A stretch of DNA of 64,000 nt, taken from contig JAIYCG010000048.1 of NCBI GenBank assembly GCA_027488115.1, forward strand, positions 20,763 to 84,762. The letters are read 5' to 3'. Positions 35,879 to 45,593 of this stretch are shown here, one piece after another; position 1 is the stretch's first letter, and each line of letters opens with the position of its first letter. Source of the DNA: Comamonadaceae bacterium (GTDB taxonomy: Bacteria; Pseudomonadota; Gammaproteobacteria; Burkholderiales; Burkholderiaceae_C). The notes beneath the pieces were generated by a model. The model ran no database searches and had not been told where the DNA came from. It worked only from the letters and a program-made list of their open reading frames with translations. Position numbers and translations under genes: made by a program.

Positions 35879-36328
35879 ATGGACCAACTTCAACCAACCA
35901 CCCTAAGGCGCTGGCCAACGGGATTCATTGCAGTGGGCGCATTCATGGCAGCCCTGTCAGTGCTTGCATCAGCTTATGCTTCACACGGCAACAGTTTAAA
36001 CGGCACTTCACCTCTCATGGTTCAAGCCAGCCTGAACTTAATGCAATTTCATTCTATTGGCCTCATTTTGATTGGCACCCTGGGGCAAACAAAGCCAAAC
36101 GAAAAACGCCTGCAGTTTGCAGGCGCATTCTTTTTGCTCGGATGCTTGCTTTTTTCGATCAACATCTTGTTGCGCGCATGGCATGACATCCAAATTTTCA
36201 AAGCCCTGGTGCCTTGGGGCGGCACCAGTTACATCCTAGGATGGTTGGCTTTTGCGCTAGCCTATGTTCGCAAGAGCATCCCTATTAAGCAGCCACAGGC
36301 GAGCGAATCAGGTGATCAAACGCACTGA
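35879..36328 (+). CDS. DUF423 family inner-membrane protein
   Basis: Small membrane protein of the DUF423 (YgdD/YwdK) family, 149 residues and about four hydrophobic segments. Family signs are the first segment [22 protein letters not shown], best read as [12 protein letters not shown] then ASAYASHG, an [10 protein letters not shown] helix and [17 protein letters not shown] near the end. Function is unknown. Its last 44 bases overlap the 3' end of ahpF on the opposite strand, and its cytoplasmic tail ([13 protein letters not shown]) is encoded in that overlap. Divergent from the patatin gene by 35 bp. Confidence 0.82.
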   Translation: MDQLQPTTLRRWPTGFIAVGAFMAALSVLASAYASHGNSLNGTSPLMVQASLNLMQFHSIGLILIGTLGQTKPNEKRLQFAGAFFLLGCLLFSINILLRAWHDIQIFKALVPWGGTSYILGWLAFALAYVRKSIPIKQPQASESGDQTH

Positions 36329-37850
36329 GTGCGGCTTTGGCACCATCACCCGCTGCCATCACAATTTGCTTGAAGGGAATGGTGGTGCAATCGCCCGCAG
36401 CAAACACACCCGGCACATTGGTGTGACCCTTTGCATCGACCACAATTTCTCCAAACTTCGTCAGTTCGATGGTGTCTCTTAAAAACTCCGTGTTGGGTAT
36501 CAAGCCAATTTGAACAAATACACCTTCTAAAGCCACATGGTGTTCTTGGCCAGACGCGCGGTCTTTGAAGCGAATACCGTTAACCACACTGCCATCACCT
36601 GTGATTTCGGTTGTTTGCGCATTGGTGTGTATGGTCACATTCGACAAGCTCTTCAGTTTAGTCACCAGCACCGCATCGGCCTTGAGTTGATCAGCAAATT
36701 CGATGACCGTGACGTGCCCCACAATACCAGCCAAATCAATAGCGGCTTCAATGCCTGAGTTACCACCACCAATGACGGCTGTGCGCTTGCCCTTGAACAA
36801 AGGACCATCGCAGTGCGGGCAATAAGCAACGCCTTTGTTTTTGTACTCTTGCTCGCCCGGCACATTGACATTGCGCCAGCGCGCACCGGTTGAGAGAATC
36901 ACGGTGCGGGCATTCAAGGAACCGCCATTTTCCATTTGCACTTCAATCAGGCCGCCTGGCTCTGTTGCTGGCACCACTTTGGATGCCTTCTGCAAATTCA
37001 TAATGTCAACACCATAGTGCCTCACTTGCGCTTCCATGGCAGCACCAAATTTGGGACCATCTGTTTCCAAGACAGAGATGTAGTTTTCAATGGCCATGGT
37101 GTCATTCACTTGACCACCAAAACGTTCAGCAGCCACACCCACTCGAATGCCTTTGCGCGCAGCATAAACTGCAGCGGCTGCACCAGCAGGGCCACCCCCC
37201 ACAATCAGCACATCAAAGGTTTCTTTGGCATTGATTTTGGCGGCGTCTCTTTCTACAGCCCCTGTATCAATCTTGGCCACAATTTCTTCAACAGACATGC
37301 GGCCAGAACCAAACACCTTGCCATTCAAGAACACCATGGGCACTGCCATGATTTCTCGTTCGGTCACTTCTTGTTGGAAGGCACCACCCTCAATCACAAC
37401 CGTCTTCACTTTGGAATTGAAGATGGCCATGAGTGACAAAGCCTGTACCACGTCTGGGCAGTTGTGGCATGACAAGGACATGTAGACCTCGAAATTGAAA
37501 TCACCGTCCAAGCCCCTGATGGCGTCTAGCACATCTTGTTCCACTTTAGGTGGGTGGCCGCCTGTCCACAGCAAGGCCAGTACCAAAGATGTGAATTCAT
37601 GGCCCAAGGGCAAACCCGCAAAACGAACACCCTCTGTTTCGCCATCACGTGCCACCACAAAGGAGGGCTTGCGAGCGTCATTGCCCGAAGTGTCCATAGA
37701 CACCTTGTCAGACAAGCTCACGATGGTTTCCAAAAGACTGCGCATTTCCGCGCCGGTCTCGCTGTCATCCAATGAAGCGATCAAACGAATGGGGCTTCGC
37801 AACATGCCCAAGTAGGTTTGCAATTGCGATTTGAGGGTGTCGTCTAACAT
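36285..37850 (-). CDS. ahpF: Alkyl hydroperoxide reductase subunit F
   Basis: FAD-dependent disulfide reductase that passes electrons from NADH to AhpC. The 521-residue protein has an N-terminal tandem thioredoxin-fold domain with the SCHNCPDVV redox pair near residue 130, and a thioredoxin-reductase-like part with [18 protein letters not shown] for FAD, the [11 protein letters not shown] redox pair and [17 protein letters not shown] for NADH. It ends with [20 protein letters not shown]. It lies five bases downstream of ahpC in a two-gene operon. The 3' end overlaps the DUF423 gene on the opposite strand by 44 bases. Confidence 0.96.
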   Translation of the reverse strand: MLDDTLKSQLQTYLGMLRSPIRLIASLDDSETGAEMRSLLETIVSLSDKVSMDTSGNDARKPSFVVARDGETEGVRFAGLPLGHEFTSLVLALLWTGGHPPKVEQDVLDAIRGLDGDFNFEVYMSLSCHNCPDVVQALSLMAIFNSKVKTVVIEGGAFQQEVTEREIMAVPMVFLNGKVFGSGRMSVEEIVAKIDTGAVERDAAKINAKETFDVLIVGGGPAGAAAAVYAARKGIRVGVAAERFGGQVNDTMAIENYISVLETDGPKFGAAMEAQVRHYGVDIMNLQKASKVVPATEPGGLIEVQMENGGSLNARTVILSTGARWRNVNVPGEQEYKNKGVAYCPHCDGPLFKGKRTAVIGGGNSGIEAAIDLAGIVGHVTVIEFADQLKADAVLVTKLKSLSNVTIHTNAQTTEITGDGSVVNGIRFKDRASGQEHHVALEGVFVQIGLIPNTEFLRDTIELTKFGEIVVDAKGHTNVPGVFAAGDCTTIPFKQIVMAAGDGAKAALSAFDHLIRSPVAA

Positions 37851-37855
37851 GTTGA

Positions 37856-38419
37856 TTAGATCTTGCCGACCAAGTCCAATGAAGGTGTCAAAGTCTTAGC
37901 GCCTTCTTTCCACTTAGCAGGGCAAACTTGACCTGGGTTAGCGGCTGTGTACTGAGCTGCAGTCAGCTTGCGCAATGTTTCAGACACGTCACGTGCGATC
38001 TCGTTGGAGTGCACTTCCATGGTCTTGATGATGCCTTCAGGGTTGATCACGAAGGTGCCGCGCAATGCCAAGCCGTCTTCTTCAATGTGCACGCCAAATG
38101 CGCGTGTCAACTTGTGTGTCGGGTCGCCCACCAATGGGAATTTGGCTTTGCCAACGGCTGGTGAAGTCTCGTGCCACACTTTGTGAGAGAAATGCGTGTC
38201 GGTTGTCACGATGTACACCTCAGCGCCAGCCTTTTGGAAAGCTGCATAGTTGTCAGCTGCGTCTTCAATTTCTGTCGGGCAATTGAAAGTGAACGCGGCG
38301 GGCATGAAAATCAGAACAGACCACTTGCCTTTGAGACTGGCTTCGGTCACTTCAATGAACTTGCCATTGTGGAAAGCTTGTGTTTTGAAAGCTTGAACTT
38401 GCGTATTGATGAGAGTCAT
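37856..38419 (-). CDS. ahpC: Alkyl hydroperoxide reductase subunit C (typical 2-Cys peroxiredoxin)
   Basis: Peroxiredoxin that reduces hydrogen peroxide, organic peroxides and peroxynitrite. The 187-residue protein has the peroxidatic cysteine in [16 protein letters not shown] and the resolving cysteine in [13 protein letters not shown] near the C-terminus. Conserved KVWHETSP and [11 protein letters not shown] are also present. It is the first gene of ahpCF, and a candidate OxyR site lies 86 bases upstream of its start on the divergent intergenic region. Confidence 0.97.
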   Translation of the reverse strand: MTLINTQVQAFKTQAFHNGKFIEVTEASLKGKWSVLIFMPAAFTFNCPTEIEDAADNYAAFQKAGAEVYIVTTDTHFSHKVWHETSPAVGKAKFPLVGDPTHKLTRAFGVHIEEDGLALRGTFVINPEGIIKTMEVHSNEIARDVSETLRKLTAAQYTAANPGQVCPAKWKEGAKTLTPSLDLVGKI

Positions 38420-38504
38420 GGTGTTACCTTATGGTGATTAAAGAAAAATGCTTAATGAGAAAACTCATTGAGGCCAATAGTAAACCCGAATAGTAAAAAC
38501 CCTG

Positions 38505-38541
38505 ATTGATATTGATTATGAGGCCGATAGTTTTAATTGGT
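38505..38541 (-). promoter_or_regulatory. Candidate OxyR binding site upstream of ahpC
   Basis: Four tetramers spaced by seven bases on the minus strand (ACCA, CTAT, ATAA, CAAT) approximate the OxyR pattern ATAG-N7-CTAT-N7-ATAG-N7-CTAT, with one box perfect and two at three of four. The match is partial; ahpC being a standard OxyR target is the supporting argument. Confidence 0.4.
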
Positions 38542-38556
38542 TTCACCCATGCATAA

Positions 38557-38571
38557 TTGACGTAACGTCAA
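38557..38571. promoter_or_regulatory. Perfect palindrome upstream of the SDR gene
   Basis: TTGACGT-A-ACGTCAA is a perfect seven-one-seven palindrome ending 17 bases before the SDR start codon. From memory it resembles ACGT-centred sites of the MerR-family regulator LiuR of branched-chain amino-acid catabolism; that link is an inference. Confidence 0.5.
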
Positions 38572-38588
38572 CCGAATAAGGGGTATTC

Positions 38589-39347
38589 ATGGACATCAAA
38601 GACAAGGTCTTCATTGTGACTGGCGGTGCATCGGGCCTGGGAGAAGGCACTGCTCGCATGTTGGCTGCCCACGGTGGCCGAGTGGTCATTGCAGACATGC
38701 AGGCTGAAAAAGGTGAGGTCATCGCCAAAGAATTGGGCGGTGCATTCGTCAAGTGCGACGTGAGCAACGAGCAAGATGGTCAAGCAGTGGTTGCCAAAGC
38801 GGTGTCGATGGGCAAATTGGTTGGCTTGGTGAACTGTGCTGGCATCGCCCCTGCAGAAAAAACGGTTGGCAAAAACGGCGCTCATTCATTGGCCGTTTTC
38901 AGCAAAACCATCACCGTCAACTTGATCGGCAGTTTCAACATGATTCGATTGGCCTCAGAAGCCATGTGCAAAAACGAACCTGAAGCCACAGGCGAACGCG
39001 GGGTCATGATTTCGACGGCCTCCGTAGCGGCCTATGATGGTCAAATTGGCCAAGCCGCCTATTCAGCTTCTAAGGGGGGCGTGGTGGGCATGACCTTGCC
39101 CATTGCACGAGACTTGGCACGCAATGGCATTCGCAACATGACCATAGCGCCGGGCATTTTTGGCACTCCCATGGTCTTTGGAATGCCGCAAGAGGTGCAA
39201 GATGCTTTGGCTGCTGCGGTGCCCTTCCCTAGCCGACTGGGAACCCCAAACGACTATGCCAAATTGGTCAAACACATCATAGAAAATGACATGCTGAATG
39301 GTGAAGTGATTCGATTGGACGGTGCCATTCGACTCGCGCCCAAGTAA
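38589..39347 (+). CDS. SDR family dehydrogenase, HSD10-like (3-hydroxyacyl-CoA / 2-methyl-3-hydroxybutyryl-CoA dehydrogenase type)
   Basis: Short-chain dehydrogenase of 252 residues. It has the NAD-binding [31 protein letters not shown], and the catalytic serine, tyrosine and lysine in [20 protein letters not shown] with ASKGG. The segment [19 protein letters not shown] is diagnostic for the type-2 3-hydroxyacyl-CoA dehydrogenase (HSD17B10) group, whose bacterial members act in isoleucine and fatty-acid breakdown. It is divergent from ahpC and sits directly behind a perfect palindrome. The ggt gene begins 37 bases after it and may be in the same transcript. Confidence 0.88.
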   Translation: MDIKDKVFIVTGGASGLGEGTARMLAAHGGRVVIADMQAEKGEVIAKELGGAFVKCDVSNEQDGQAVVAKAVSMGKLVGLVNCAGIAPAEKTVGKNGAHSLAVFSKTITVNLIGSFNMIRLASEAMCKNEPEATGERGVMISTASVAAYDGQIGQAAYSASKGGVVGMTLPIARDLARNGIRNMTIAPGIFGTPMVFGMPQEVQDALAAAVPFPSRLGTPNDYAKLVKHIIENDMLNGEVIRLDGAIRLAPK

Positions 39348-39384
39348 GTCCTACACTCAGCCCATTCTGACTGGAAAGGCCTGT

Positions 39385-41220
39385 ATGCAGTTTTCGAAGT
39401 CATGCAGCAAGATGATGCTTGCTGCTGTTGTTTTGACCGGCGTTTTAAGTGCTTGTGCACTGAAACAAAACACTTTCAATTACGCCACACCCGATCAACC
39501 CAACGATCCGGTGGGCTTCCAAGAAAAGCCAGGCTGGGCCACCCAAGGCTTTGCGGTGGCAGCCGCCAATCCCTTGGCCACAGATGCTGGCTACCAAGTG
39601 CTGAAGGCTGGTGGCTCGGCCATCGATGCGGCCATTGCGGTTCAAATGGTTTTGACTTTGGTGGAGCCTCAGTCGAGTGGCATTGGGGGTGGCGCATTTA
39701 TCTTGCACCATGATGGCAAAAAAGTAGAAGCCTATGACGGCCGTGAAGCCGCGCCTGCTGCAGCAACAGACAAACTCTTTTTAGATGCGCAAGGCAAACC
39801 ACTGCCTTTCATTGAGGGTGTGGTCAGCGGGCTTTCCGTGGGTGTACCGGGCACCTTGAGCGTTCTAGAAGCAGCCCACAAAGAACACGGCAGACTGCCA
39901 TGGGCCGCTCTGATGCAACCGGCCATTCAATTGGCTGAACAAGGCTTCAAACTCAGCCCCCATTTGCACCGCGCCTTGCTTGCTGAAAATTTCTTGATGA
40001 ATGACCCGGTGGCTGCAAGCTACTTCTACGACGCGCAACGCAAGCCCCATCCGGTGGGTTACATCCTCAAAAACCCTGAACTGGCAGCCGTACTTCGAGA
40101 CATCGCGGTGCGGGGCTCTCAAGCCTTGAAGCAAGGGCCCGTGGCAGATGCCTTGGTGCAAAAAGTTCGCCAACATCCAACCCGCCCTGGCAGCATGACG
40201 CTCCACGACTTAGCCAATTACAAAGTCAAGAAACGCGTGCCCTTGTGCTTTGACCATGCCGTTCAAACCACAGGCAAAACCTATCAACTTTGCGGCTTCC
40301 CACCGCCTAGCTCTGGCACTTTGGCCATTGGGCAAATGCTGGGTATCTTGAACAACACACCTGCCGGCAAAATGCCCCTCGAACAAGGCTTACCCTCCGC
40401 AGAGTGGCTGCACTTTTACACCGAGGCTGCCAGATTGGCTTTTGCAGACCGTGGGCAGTTCGTGGGTGACCCCGATTTTGTGAATGCGCCGGGTGGCGAT
40501 TGGAAAACCATGCTGCACCCAACGTATCTCAAGCAACGCAGCAGCCTCATAGGTTCTCAGAGCATGAAGGTGGCACAGCCTGGCCATCCAGCCGCAGCAA
40601 AATCCGCCTACGCGCCCATGCCCGCGCAAGAAGAATACGGCACCAGCCACATCAGCGTCATTGACAAAGAAGGCAATGCTGTGGCCATGACCACCACCAT
40701 TGAAGCAGTGTTCGGTGCCAGATTGATGGTCAATTCAGGTCAAGGCCGCCATGGTGGTTTCTTGCTCAACAACGAATTAACGGACTTCAGCTTTGCACCC
40801 ACCGATGCCCAAGGATTGCCCATTGCCAACCGCGTCGAAGGCGGCAAGCGACCAAGGTCGTCCATGTCGCCCACCTTGGTGTTTGAAAAAGACTCAGGCA
40901 AATTAAAAATGACAGGTGGCAGTCCGGGCGGTGCTGTCATCATTCATTACACGGGCAAGCTTCTCGTTGGCACATTGCAATGGGGTTTGAACACACAGCA
41001 AGCGATCAACTTGCCCAACTTCAGTTCGCTCAATGGGCCCACCATTTTGGAAGAAAAGCTGTTTCCAAAGAGCACCATCAAAGCGCTACAGGCCAAGGGA
41101 CATGAAGTCCGCGAAACGCCTTTGCCCAGCGGACTTCAGGCCATTGAAGTGACTCCAACAGGCTTCTTTGGTGGCGCAGACCCTCGGCGTGAAGGTGTCG
41201 TGATGGGCCCTCAGCGCTAA
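39385..41220 (+). CDS. ggt: Gamma-glutamyltransferase, predicted lipoprotein
   Basis: Ntn-hydrolase that transfers or hydrolyses the gamma-glutamyl group of glutathione and related compounds. The 611-residue precursor has a lipoprotein signal with lipobox LSAC near residue 24. The autoprocessing site is in EYGTSHISVIDKEGNAVAMT, whose threonine becomes the N-terminal nucleophile of the small subunit. Substrate-site segments NPLATDAGYQVLKAGGSAID, SGIGGGAFILHHDG, YDGREAAP and MTGGSPGGAVIIHY are all present. ATG 39385 was preferred to an upstream start inside the SDR gene. Most bacterial Ggt proteins are soluble periplasmic; a lipid anchor is less usual and is inferred from sequence alone. Confidence 0.92.
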   Translation: MQFSKSCSKMMLAAVVLTGVLSACALKQNTFNYATPDQPNDPVGFQEKPGWATQGFAVAAANPLATDAGYQVLKAGGSAIDAAIAVQMVLTLVEPQSSGIGGGAFILHHDGKKVEAYDGREAAPAAATDKLFLDAQGKPLPFIEGVVSGLSVGVPGTLSVLEAAHKEHGRLPWAALMQPAIQLAEQGFKLSPHLHRALLAENFLMNDPVAASYFYDAQRKPHPVGYILKNPELAAVLRDIAVRGSQALKQGPVADALVQKVRQHPTRPGSMTLHDLANYKVKKRVPLCFDHAVQTTGKTYQLCGFPPPSSGTLAIGQMLGILNNTPAGKMPLEQGLPSAEWLHFYTEAARLAFADRGQFVGDPDFVNAPGGDWKTMLHPTYLKQRSSLIGSQSMKVAQPGHPAAAKSAYAPMPAQEEYGTSHISVIDKEGNAVAMTTTIEAVFGARLMVNSGQGRHGGFLLNNELTDFSFAPTDAQGLPIANRVEGGKRPRSSMSPTLVFEKDSGKLKMTGGSPGGAVIIHYTGKLLVGTLQWGLNTQQAINLPNFSSLNGPTILEEKLFPKSTIKALQAKGHEVRETPLPSGLQAIEVTPTGFFGGADPRREGVVMGPQR

Positions 41221-41229
41221 GCCCCAAAA

Positions 41230-41260
41230 AAAGAGCCCATACCCCAGGGTTGGACTCTTT
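41230..41260 (-). terminator. Terminator after acs
   Basis: On the minus strand AAAGAGTCCA pairs with TGGGCTCTTT (one mismatch), then TTTT follows. It lies 27 bases past the acs stop, between convergent acs and ggt. Confidence 0.6.
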
Positions 41261-41287
41261 GGCCTTGAGCGAGTTGCTCAGATTCAA

Positions 41288-43249
41288 TCAATACGCTTGA
41301 CCCAACTGGCCCAAGATGGCGGGGTTTTCCAATGTGCTGATGTCTTGCGTGATGGCTTCGCCTTTTGCCAAGCTGCGCAGCAAGCGGCGCATGATTTTGC
41401 CGGAGCGAGTTTTGGGCAAGTTCTCGCCAAAGCGAATGTCTTTGGGTTTGGCAATGGGTCCAATTTCTTTGGCAATGTGATCGCGCAATTGTTTGGCAAT
41501 GGCCTTGCCTTCGTCGCCTGTGGGCAGTGGACGTTTCAGTACAACGAAAGCGCAAATAGCCTCGCCCGTCGTTTCATCAGGACGACCCACCACAGCCGCC
41601 TCAGCCACCAACTCGGTGCAGCTGACCAAGGCCGATTCAATTTCCATGGTCCCCATGCGGTGACCCGACACGTTCAATACGTCGTCAATGCGACCTGTGA
41701 TGGTGAAGTAACCAGTTTCGGCATCTCGAATGGCACCGTCACCGGCCAAATAGTACTTGCCTTGGAAGTCGGCTGGATAGTAACTCTTGACGAAGCGATC
41801 GGGGTCACCCCAGATGTTGCGAATCATGGAGGGCCATGGGCGCTTGACCACCAAGATTCCGCCTTGGCCGTTGGGCATGTCTTTGCCGGTTTCGTCCACG
41901 ATGGCGGCTTGAATACCTGGGAAAGGCAGTGTGCAAGAACCGGGCACCATGGGTGTGACACCGGGCAATGGCGTGATCATGTGACCGCCGGTTTCGGTTT
42001 GCCAGAAGGTGTCGACAATGGGGCAATGACCGCCGCCCACATGCTTGTGATACCACTCCCAAGCAGCAGGGTTGATAGGCTCGCCCACTGAACCTAGCAA
42101 GCGCAAGCTGCTCAGGTTATAGCTCTTGGGGTGCACAGCATCGTTGGCTTCGGCCGCTTTGATCAGGGAGCGAATGGCGGTAGGTGCGGTATAGAAGATG
42201 GAGACCTTGTGATCTTGAATCATTTTCCAGAAACGGCCTGCATCGGGAAAAGTGGGGACGCCTTCAAACACAATTTCAGTACCACCCAAAGCCAAGGGAC
42301 CATAAGTGATGTAGGTGTGGCCCGTCACCCAACCAATGTCGGCCGTGCACCAGAACACGTCATCTTGTTTCAAGTCAAAGGTCCACTTGGTGGTGAGGGC
42401 GGCGTGCAACAAATAGCCCCCTGTAGAGTGTTGAACACCCTTTGGCTTGCCCGTAGAGCCCGATGTGTAAAGCAAGAACAAAGGGTGCTCAGCGCTGACC
42501 CATTCTGGCTCGCACGAAGTGGCTTGATTGGCAACCAAGTCGTGCATCCAGGTGTCGCGACCAGCGGTCATTGCCACATCGGCACCGCTGCGTTTCACCA
42601 CCAAGACGTTCTTGATGCTGTCGCAACCGCCCAATGCCAGCGCTTCGTCCACAATGGATTTGAGGGGCAACTGCTTGCCACCGCGAATTTGATGATCGGC
42701 AGTGATCACGGCTTTGGCGCCTGTATCTTCAATGCGATCGCGCAAAGACTGGGCTGAGAATCCGCCGAACACCACAGAGTGAGTAGCACCAATGCGCGCG
42801 CAAGCCTGCATAGCTGCCACACCGTCAATTGACATGGAGATGTAAATGACGACCCGGTCACCTTTTTGAATGCCGATGGATCGAAGGCCATTGGCAATTT
42901 GACAAGTTTTGGCCAGCAATTCGCTGTAAGTGATGCGCGTCACTTCGCCGCCATCGGCCTCAAAAATGAGCGCGGTTTTGTTGCCCAAACCTTTTTCAAT
43001 GTTGCGGTCTAGGCAGTTGTAGGAGGCATTGAGTGTGCCGTCCTCAAACCATTTAAAAAATGGCGCTTTGGACTCATCCAAGACTTTGGTAAAGGGTGAT
43101 TTCCACGTAATGAACTCTTTGGCGAGTCTGGCCCAGTAGCCTTCGTAATTTGTTTCAGCCTCGTGACAGAGTGCGGCGTAAGCTGGCATGCCTGATATGT
43201 GGGCATTTTTGACAAATTCAGCACTGGGCTGAAAAACGGTTGCGCTCAT
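41288..43249 (-). CDS. acs: Acetyl-CoA synthetase (AMP-forming)
   Basis: Activates acetate to acetyl-CoA through acetyl-AMP. The 653-residue protein has the P-loop-like [58 protein letters not shown], and near the C-terminus [14 protein letters not shown] with the [15 protein letters not shown] segment, whose lysine is the regulatory acetylation site in family enzymes. Length and motifs are those of true Acs. Transcribed alone, divergent from the YqhA-like gene; a 159-bp gap holds its promoter. A deacetylase-like gene is encoded 8 kb upstream in the window. Confidence 0.96.
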   Translation of the reverse strand: MSATVFQPSAEFVKNAHISGMPAYAALCHEAETNYEGYWARLAKEFITWKSPFTKVLDESKAPFFKWFEDGTLNASYNCLDRNIEKGLGNKTALIFEADGGEVTRITYSELLAKTCQIANGLRSIGIQKGDRVVIYISMSIDGVAAMQACARIGATHSVVFGGFSAQSLRDRIEDTGAKAVITADHQIRGGKQLPLKSIVDEALALGGCDSIKNVLVVKRSGADVAMTAGRDTWMHDLVANQATSCEPEWVSAEHPLFLLYTSGSTGKPKGVQHSTGGYLLHAALTTKWTFDLKQDDVFWCTADIGWVTGHTYITYGPLALGGTEIVFEGVPTFPDAGRFWKMIQDHKVSIFYTAPTAIRSLIKAAEANDAVHPKSYNLSSLRLLGSVGEPINPAAWEWYHKHVGGGHCPIVDTFWQTETGGHMITPLPGVTPMVPGSCTLPFPGIQAAIVDETGKDMPNGQGGILVVKRPWPSMIRNIWGDPDRFVKSYYPADFQGKYYLAGDGAIRDAETGYFTITGRIDDVLNVSGHRMGTMEIESALVSCTELVAEAAVVGRPDETTGEAICAFVVLKRPLPTGDEGKAIAKQLRDHIAKEIGPIAKPKDIRFGENLPKTRSGKIMRRLLRSLAKGEAITQDISTLENPAILGQLGQAY

Positions 43250-43408
43250 TTTGTGTCTCCTAGGAATTCATTCGTTTTAACCAATGTGAATGTCGTTCTT
43301 GGCTCTTACAAAGCCCTGACTGACATGATTCTTTCATTTCTTTGGCAAACTGACAATTGGCTTCAACGAGCCGATTTAAAATCAAGCAATATCTTCAAAA
43401 AGTCTGTC

Positions 43409-44020
43409 ATGGCCTCAAACCCCAAAAACCACCCCGAATCCGCTGCACTGCGTCCACTGCCCAAGATCATTTTTGCCAGCCGTTGGTTGCAACTGCCCCT
43501 TTATTTGGGGCTCATCTTGGCGCAAGCCGTTTATGTTTTTCATTTTTGGGTGGAGCTGACGCACCTGCTTGAAGCCGTTTTCGGCAGTCAAACTGCTCTT
43601 CAAGCACTGGTCAATGGCATTGGTTACAAAGTAGATGCACCCATTACCCATCTCAATGAAACCATCATCATGCTGGTGGTCCTAGCGCTCATTGATGTGG
43701 TCATGATTTCAAACTTGCTCATCATGGTCATTGTGGGCGGGTACGAAACATTTGTATCGCGCATGAATTTAGAAGGTCACCCCGATCAGCCAGAGTGGCT
43801 AGACCACGTGAATGCGTCAGTTTTGAAAGTGAAGTTGGGCACGGCCATCATCGGCATCAGCTCCATTCACTTGCTCAAAACCTTCATCAATGCAGCCAAC
43901 TACACAGAGCAAGTGCTGATGTGGCAAACCATTATTCACGTCACATTCTTGCTGAGTGCTTTGGCCATTGCTTACACCGATAAATTGATGTCGCACCACG
44001 ACAAATCATCCTTACATTGA
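43409..44020 (+). CDS. YqhA-family (UPF0114, TIGR00645) inner-membrane protein
   Basis: Membrane protein of unknown function, 203 residues with three to four hydrophobic segments. Family marks are [50 protein letters not shown] followed by [20 protein letters not shown] and [23 protein letters not shown] 43409 was chosen because similarity starts at this point; the frame is open to 43199 but overlaps the acs 5' end. The fumarase gene follows by 19 bases, so the two are likely cotranscribed, an arrangement that does not reveal a role. Confidence 0.87.
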   Translation: MASNPKNHPESAALRPLPKIIFASRWLQLPLYLGLILAQAVYVFHFWVELTHLLEAVFGSQTALQALVNGIGYKVDAPITHLNETIIMLVVLALIDVVMISNLLIMVIVGGYETFVSRMNLEGHPDQPEWLDHVNASVLKVKLGTAIIGISSIHLLKTFINAANYTEQVLMWQTIIHVTFLLSALAIAYTDKLMSHHDKSSLH

Positions 44021-44039
44021 ACCCTCTTGAAAGCAAAAA

Positions 44040-45593
44040 ATGACAACCTTGATTAAACAAGAAGACCTGATTGAATCCGTCGCAGCGGCCCTGCAATACA
44101 TCAGTTACTACCACCCCGCAGACTTCATCTCACATTTGGCGGCCGCCTACCACCGCGAGCAAAGCCCTGCTGCCAAAGACGCCCTGGCGCAAATTTTGAC
44201 CAACAGCAAAATGAGTGCCATTGGACACCGTCCAATGTGCCAAGACACTGGCATTGTCAATGTGTTCTTAAAAATTGGCATGGACATTAAGTTCGACAAC
44301 TTCACTGGCGGCTTGGAAGATGCCATCAACGAAGGCGTGCGCCGCGGCTATAACTACGCCGACAACATGCTGCGCGCCTCCATCGTTTCAGACCCTGAGT
44401 TTGCTCGCAAGAACACCCTGGACAATTCACCTGCTGTCATCTTCACGCAAATAGTGCCGGGCAACAAACTCGACATCACTGTAGCTGCCAAAGGCGGTGG
44501 CAGTGAAAACAAATCCAAGATGATCATGCTCAACCCTAGCGACAGCGTCATCGATTGGGTTTTGAAAACAGTTCCCACCATGGGTGCGGGTTGGTGCCCC
44601 CCTGGCATGCTGGGCATCGGCATCGGTGGCACCGCCGAAAAGGCTGTCCTCATGGCCAAAGAAAGTTTGATGGACGACTTGGACATGTACCAGTTGCTCG
44701 AGAAATCAAGCAAGGGCGAAAAACTGTCGCAAGTTGAAAACATGCGCCTAGAAATTTACGACAAAGTCAATGCCTTGGGCATTGGCGCGCAAGGCTTGGG
44801 CGGCCTGACAACAGTGCTAGACGTCAAAATCAAGATGTACCCCACCCATGCGGCCAGCAAGCCCGTTGCCATGATTCCTAACTGTGCTGCCACGCGCCAT
44901 GCGCATTTTGTGATGGACGGCTCAGGCCCGGTTTACTTGGAGGTGCCTTCACTCGATTTGTGGCCCGATGTGAACTGGACACCCAACACCGAAAAGAGCA
45001 AACGGGTTGACTTGAACACCCTGACCCCCGCTGAAGTTGCAAGCTGGAAGCCTGGTCAAACATTGCTGCTCAACGGCAAAATGTTGACGGGACGAGATGC
45101 GGCCCACAAACGCATTCAAGACATGCTGGCCAAGGGGGAAAAGCTGCCAGTTGATTTCACCAACCGCATCATTTACTACGTTGGCCCGGTCGACCCTATC
45201 AAGGGCGAAGCTGTCGGTCCAGCAGGCCCCACCACTTCCACGCGCATGGACAAATTCACCGAGATGATGTTGGCCCAAACCGGCCTCATTGCCATGGTGG
45301 GCAAAGCCGAGCGCGGGCCTGAGGCCATAGCAGCCATTCAAAAACACAAGTCAGCCTACCTCATGGCTGTAGGCGGTGCTGCTTACTTGGTCTCCAAGGC
45401 CATTAAACAGTCCAAGGTGGTCGGCTTTGCAGACCTTGGTATGGAAGCCATTTACGAATTTGATGTGGTCGACATGCCCGTCACGGTCGCTGTAGATGCT
45501 GGCGGCACCAGTGCACACATCACAGGGCCTGCTGAATGGCAAAAACGCATAGCGACGGGTGAGTTCAAAGGCATCAAAGTTGGCGCCAATTGA
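44040..45593 (+). CDS. fumA: Class I fumarate hydratase (iron-sulfur)
   Basis: Oxygen-sensitive [4Fe-4S] enzyme interconverting fumarate and malate in the TCA cycle. The 517-residue protein joins the N-terminal TtdA-like domain (GHRPMCQDTGIVNVF, AAKGGGSENKSKM, GAGWCPPGMLGIGIGGT, PNCAATRHAHFVMDGSG) and the C-terminal TtdB-like domain (YYVGPVDPIKGEAVGPAGPT, MVGKAERGPEAI, AVGGAAYLVSKAI). The three cluster cysteines are visible in CQDTG, WCPPG and NCAATRH. It is 19 bases downstream of the YqhA-like gene and overlaps the murI start by 35 bases. Confidence 0.95.
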   Translation: MTTLIKQEDLIESVAAALQYISYYHPADFISHLAAAYHREQSPAAKDALAQILTNSKMSAIGHRPMCQDTGIVNVFLKIGMDIKFDNFTGGLEDAINEGVRRGYNYADNMLRASIVSDPEFARKNTLDNSPAVIFTQIVPGNKLDITVAAKGGGSENKSKMIMLNPSDSVIDWVLKTVPTMGAGWCPPGMLGIGIGGTAEKAVLMAKESLMDDLDMYQLLEKSSKGEKLSQVENMRLEIYDKVNALGIGAQGLGGLTTVLDVKIKMYPTHAASKPVAMIPNCAATRHAHFVMDGSGPVYLEVPSLDLWPDVNWTPNTEKSKRVDLNTLTPAEVASWKPGQTLLLNGKMLTGRDAAHKRIQDMLAKGEKLPVDFTNRIIYYVGPVDPIKGEAVGPAGPTTSTRMDKFTEMMLAQTGLIAMVGKAERGPEAIAAIQKHKSAYLMAVGGAAYLVSKAIKQSKVVGFADLGMEAIYEFDVVDMPVTVAVDAGGTSAHITGPAEWQKRIATGEFKGIKVGAN

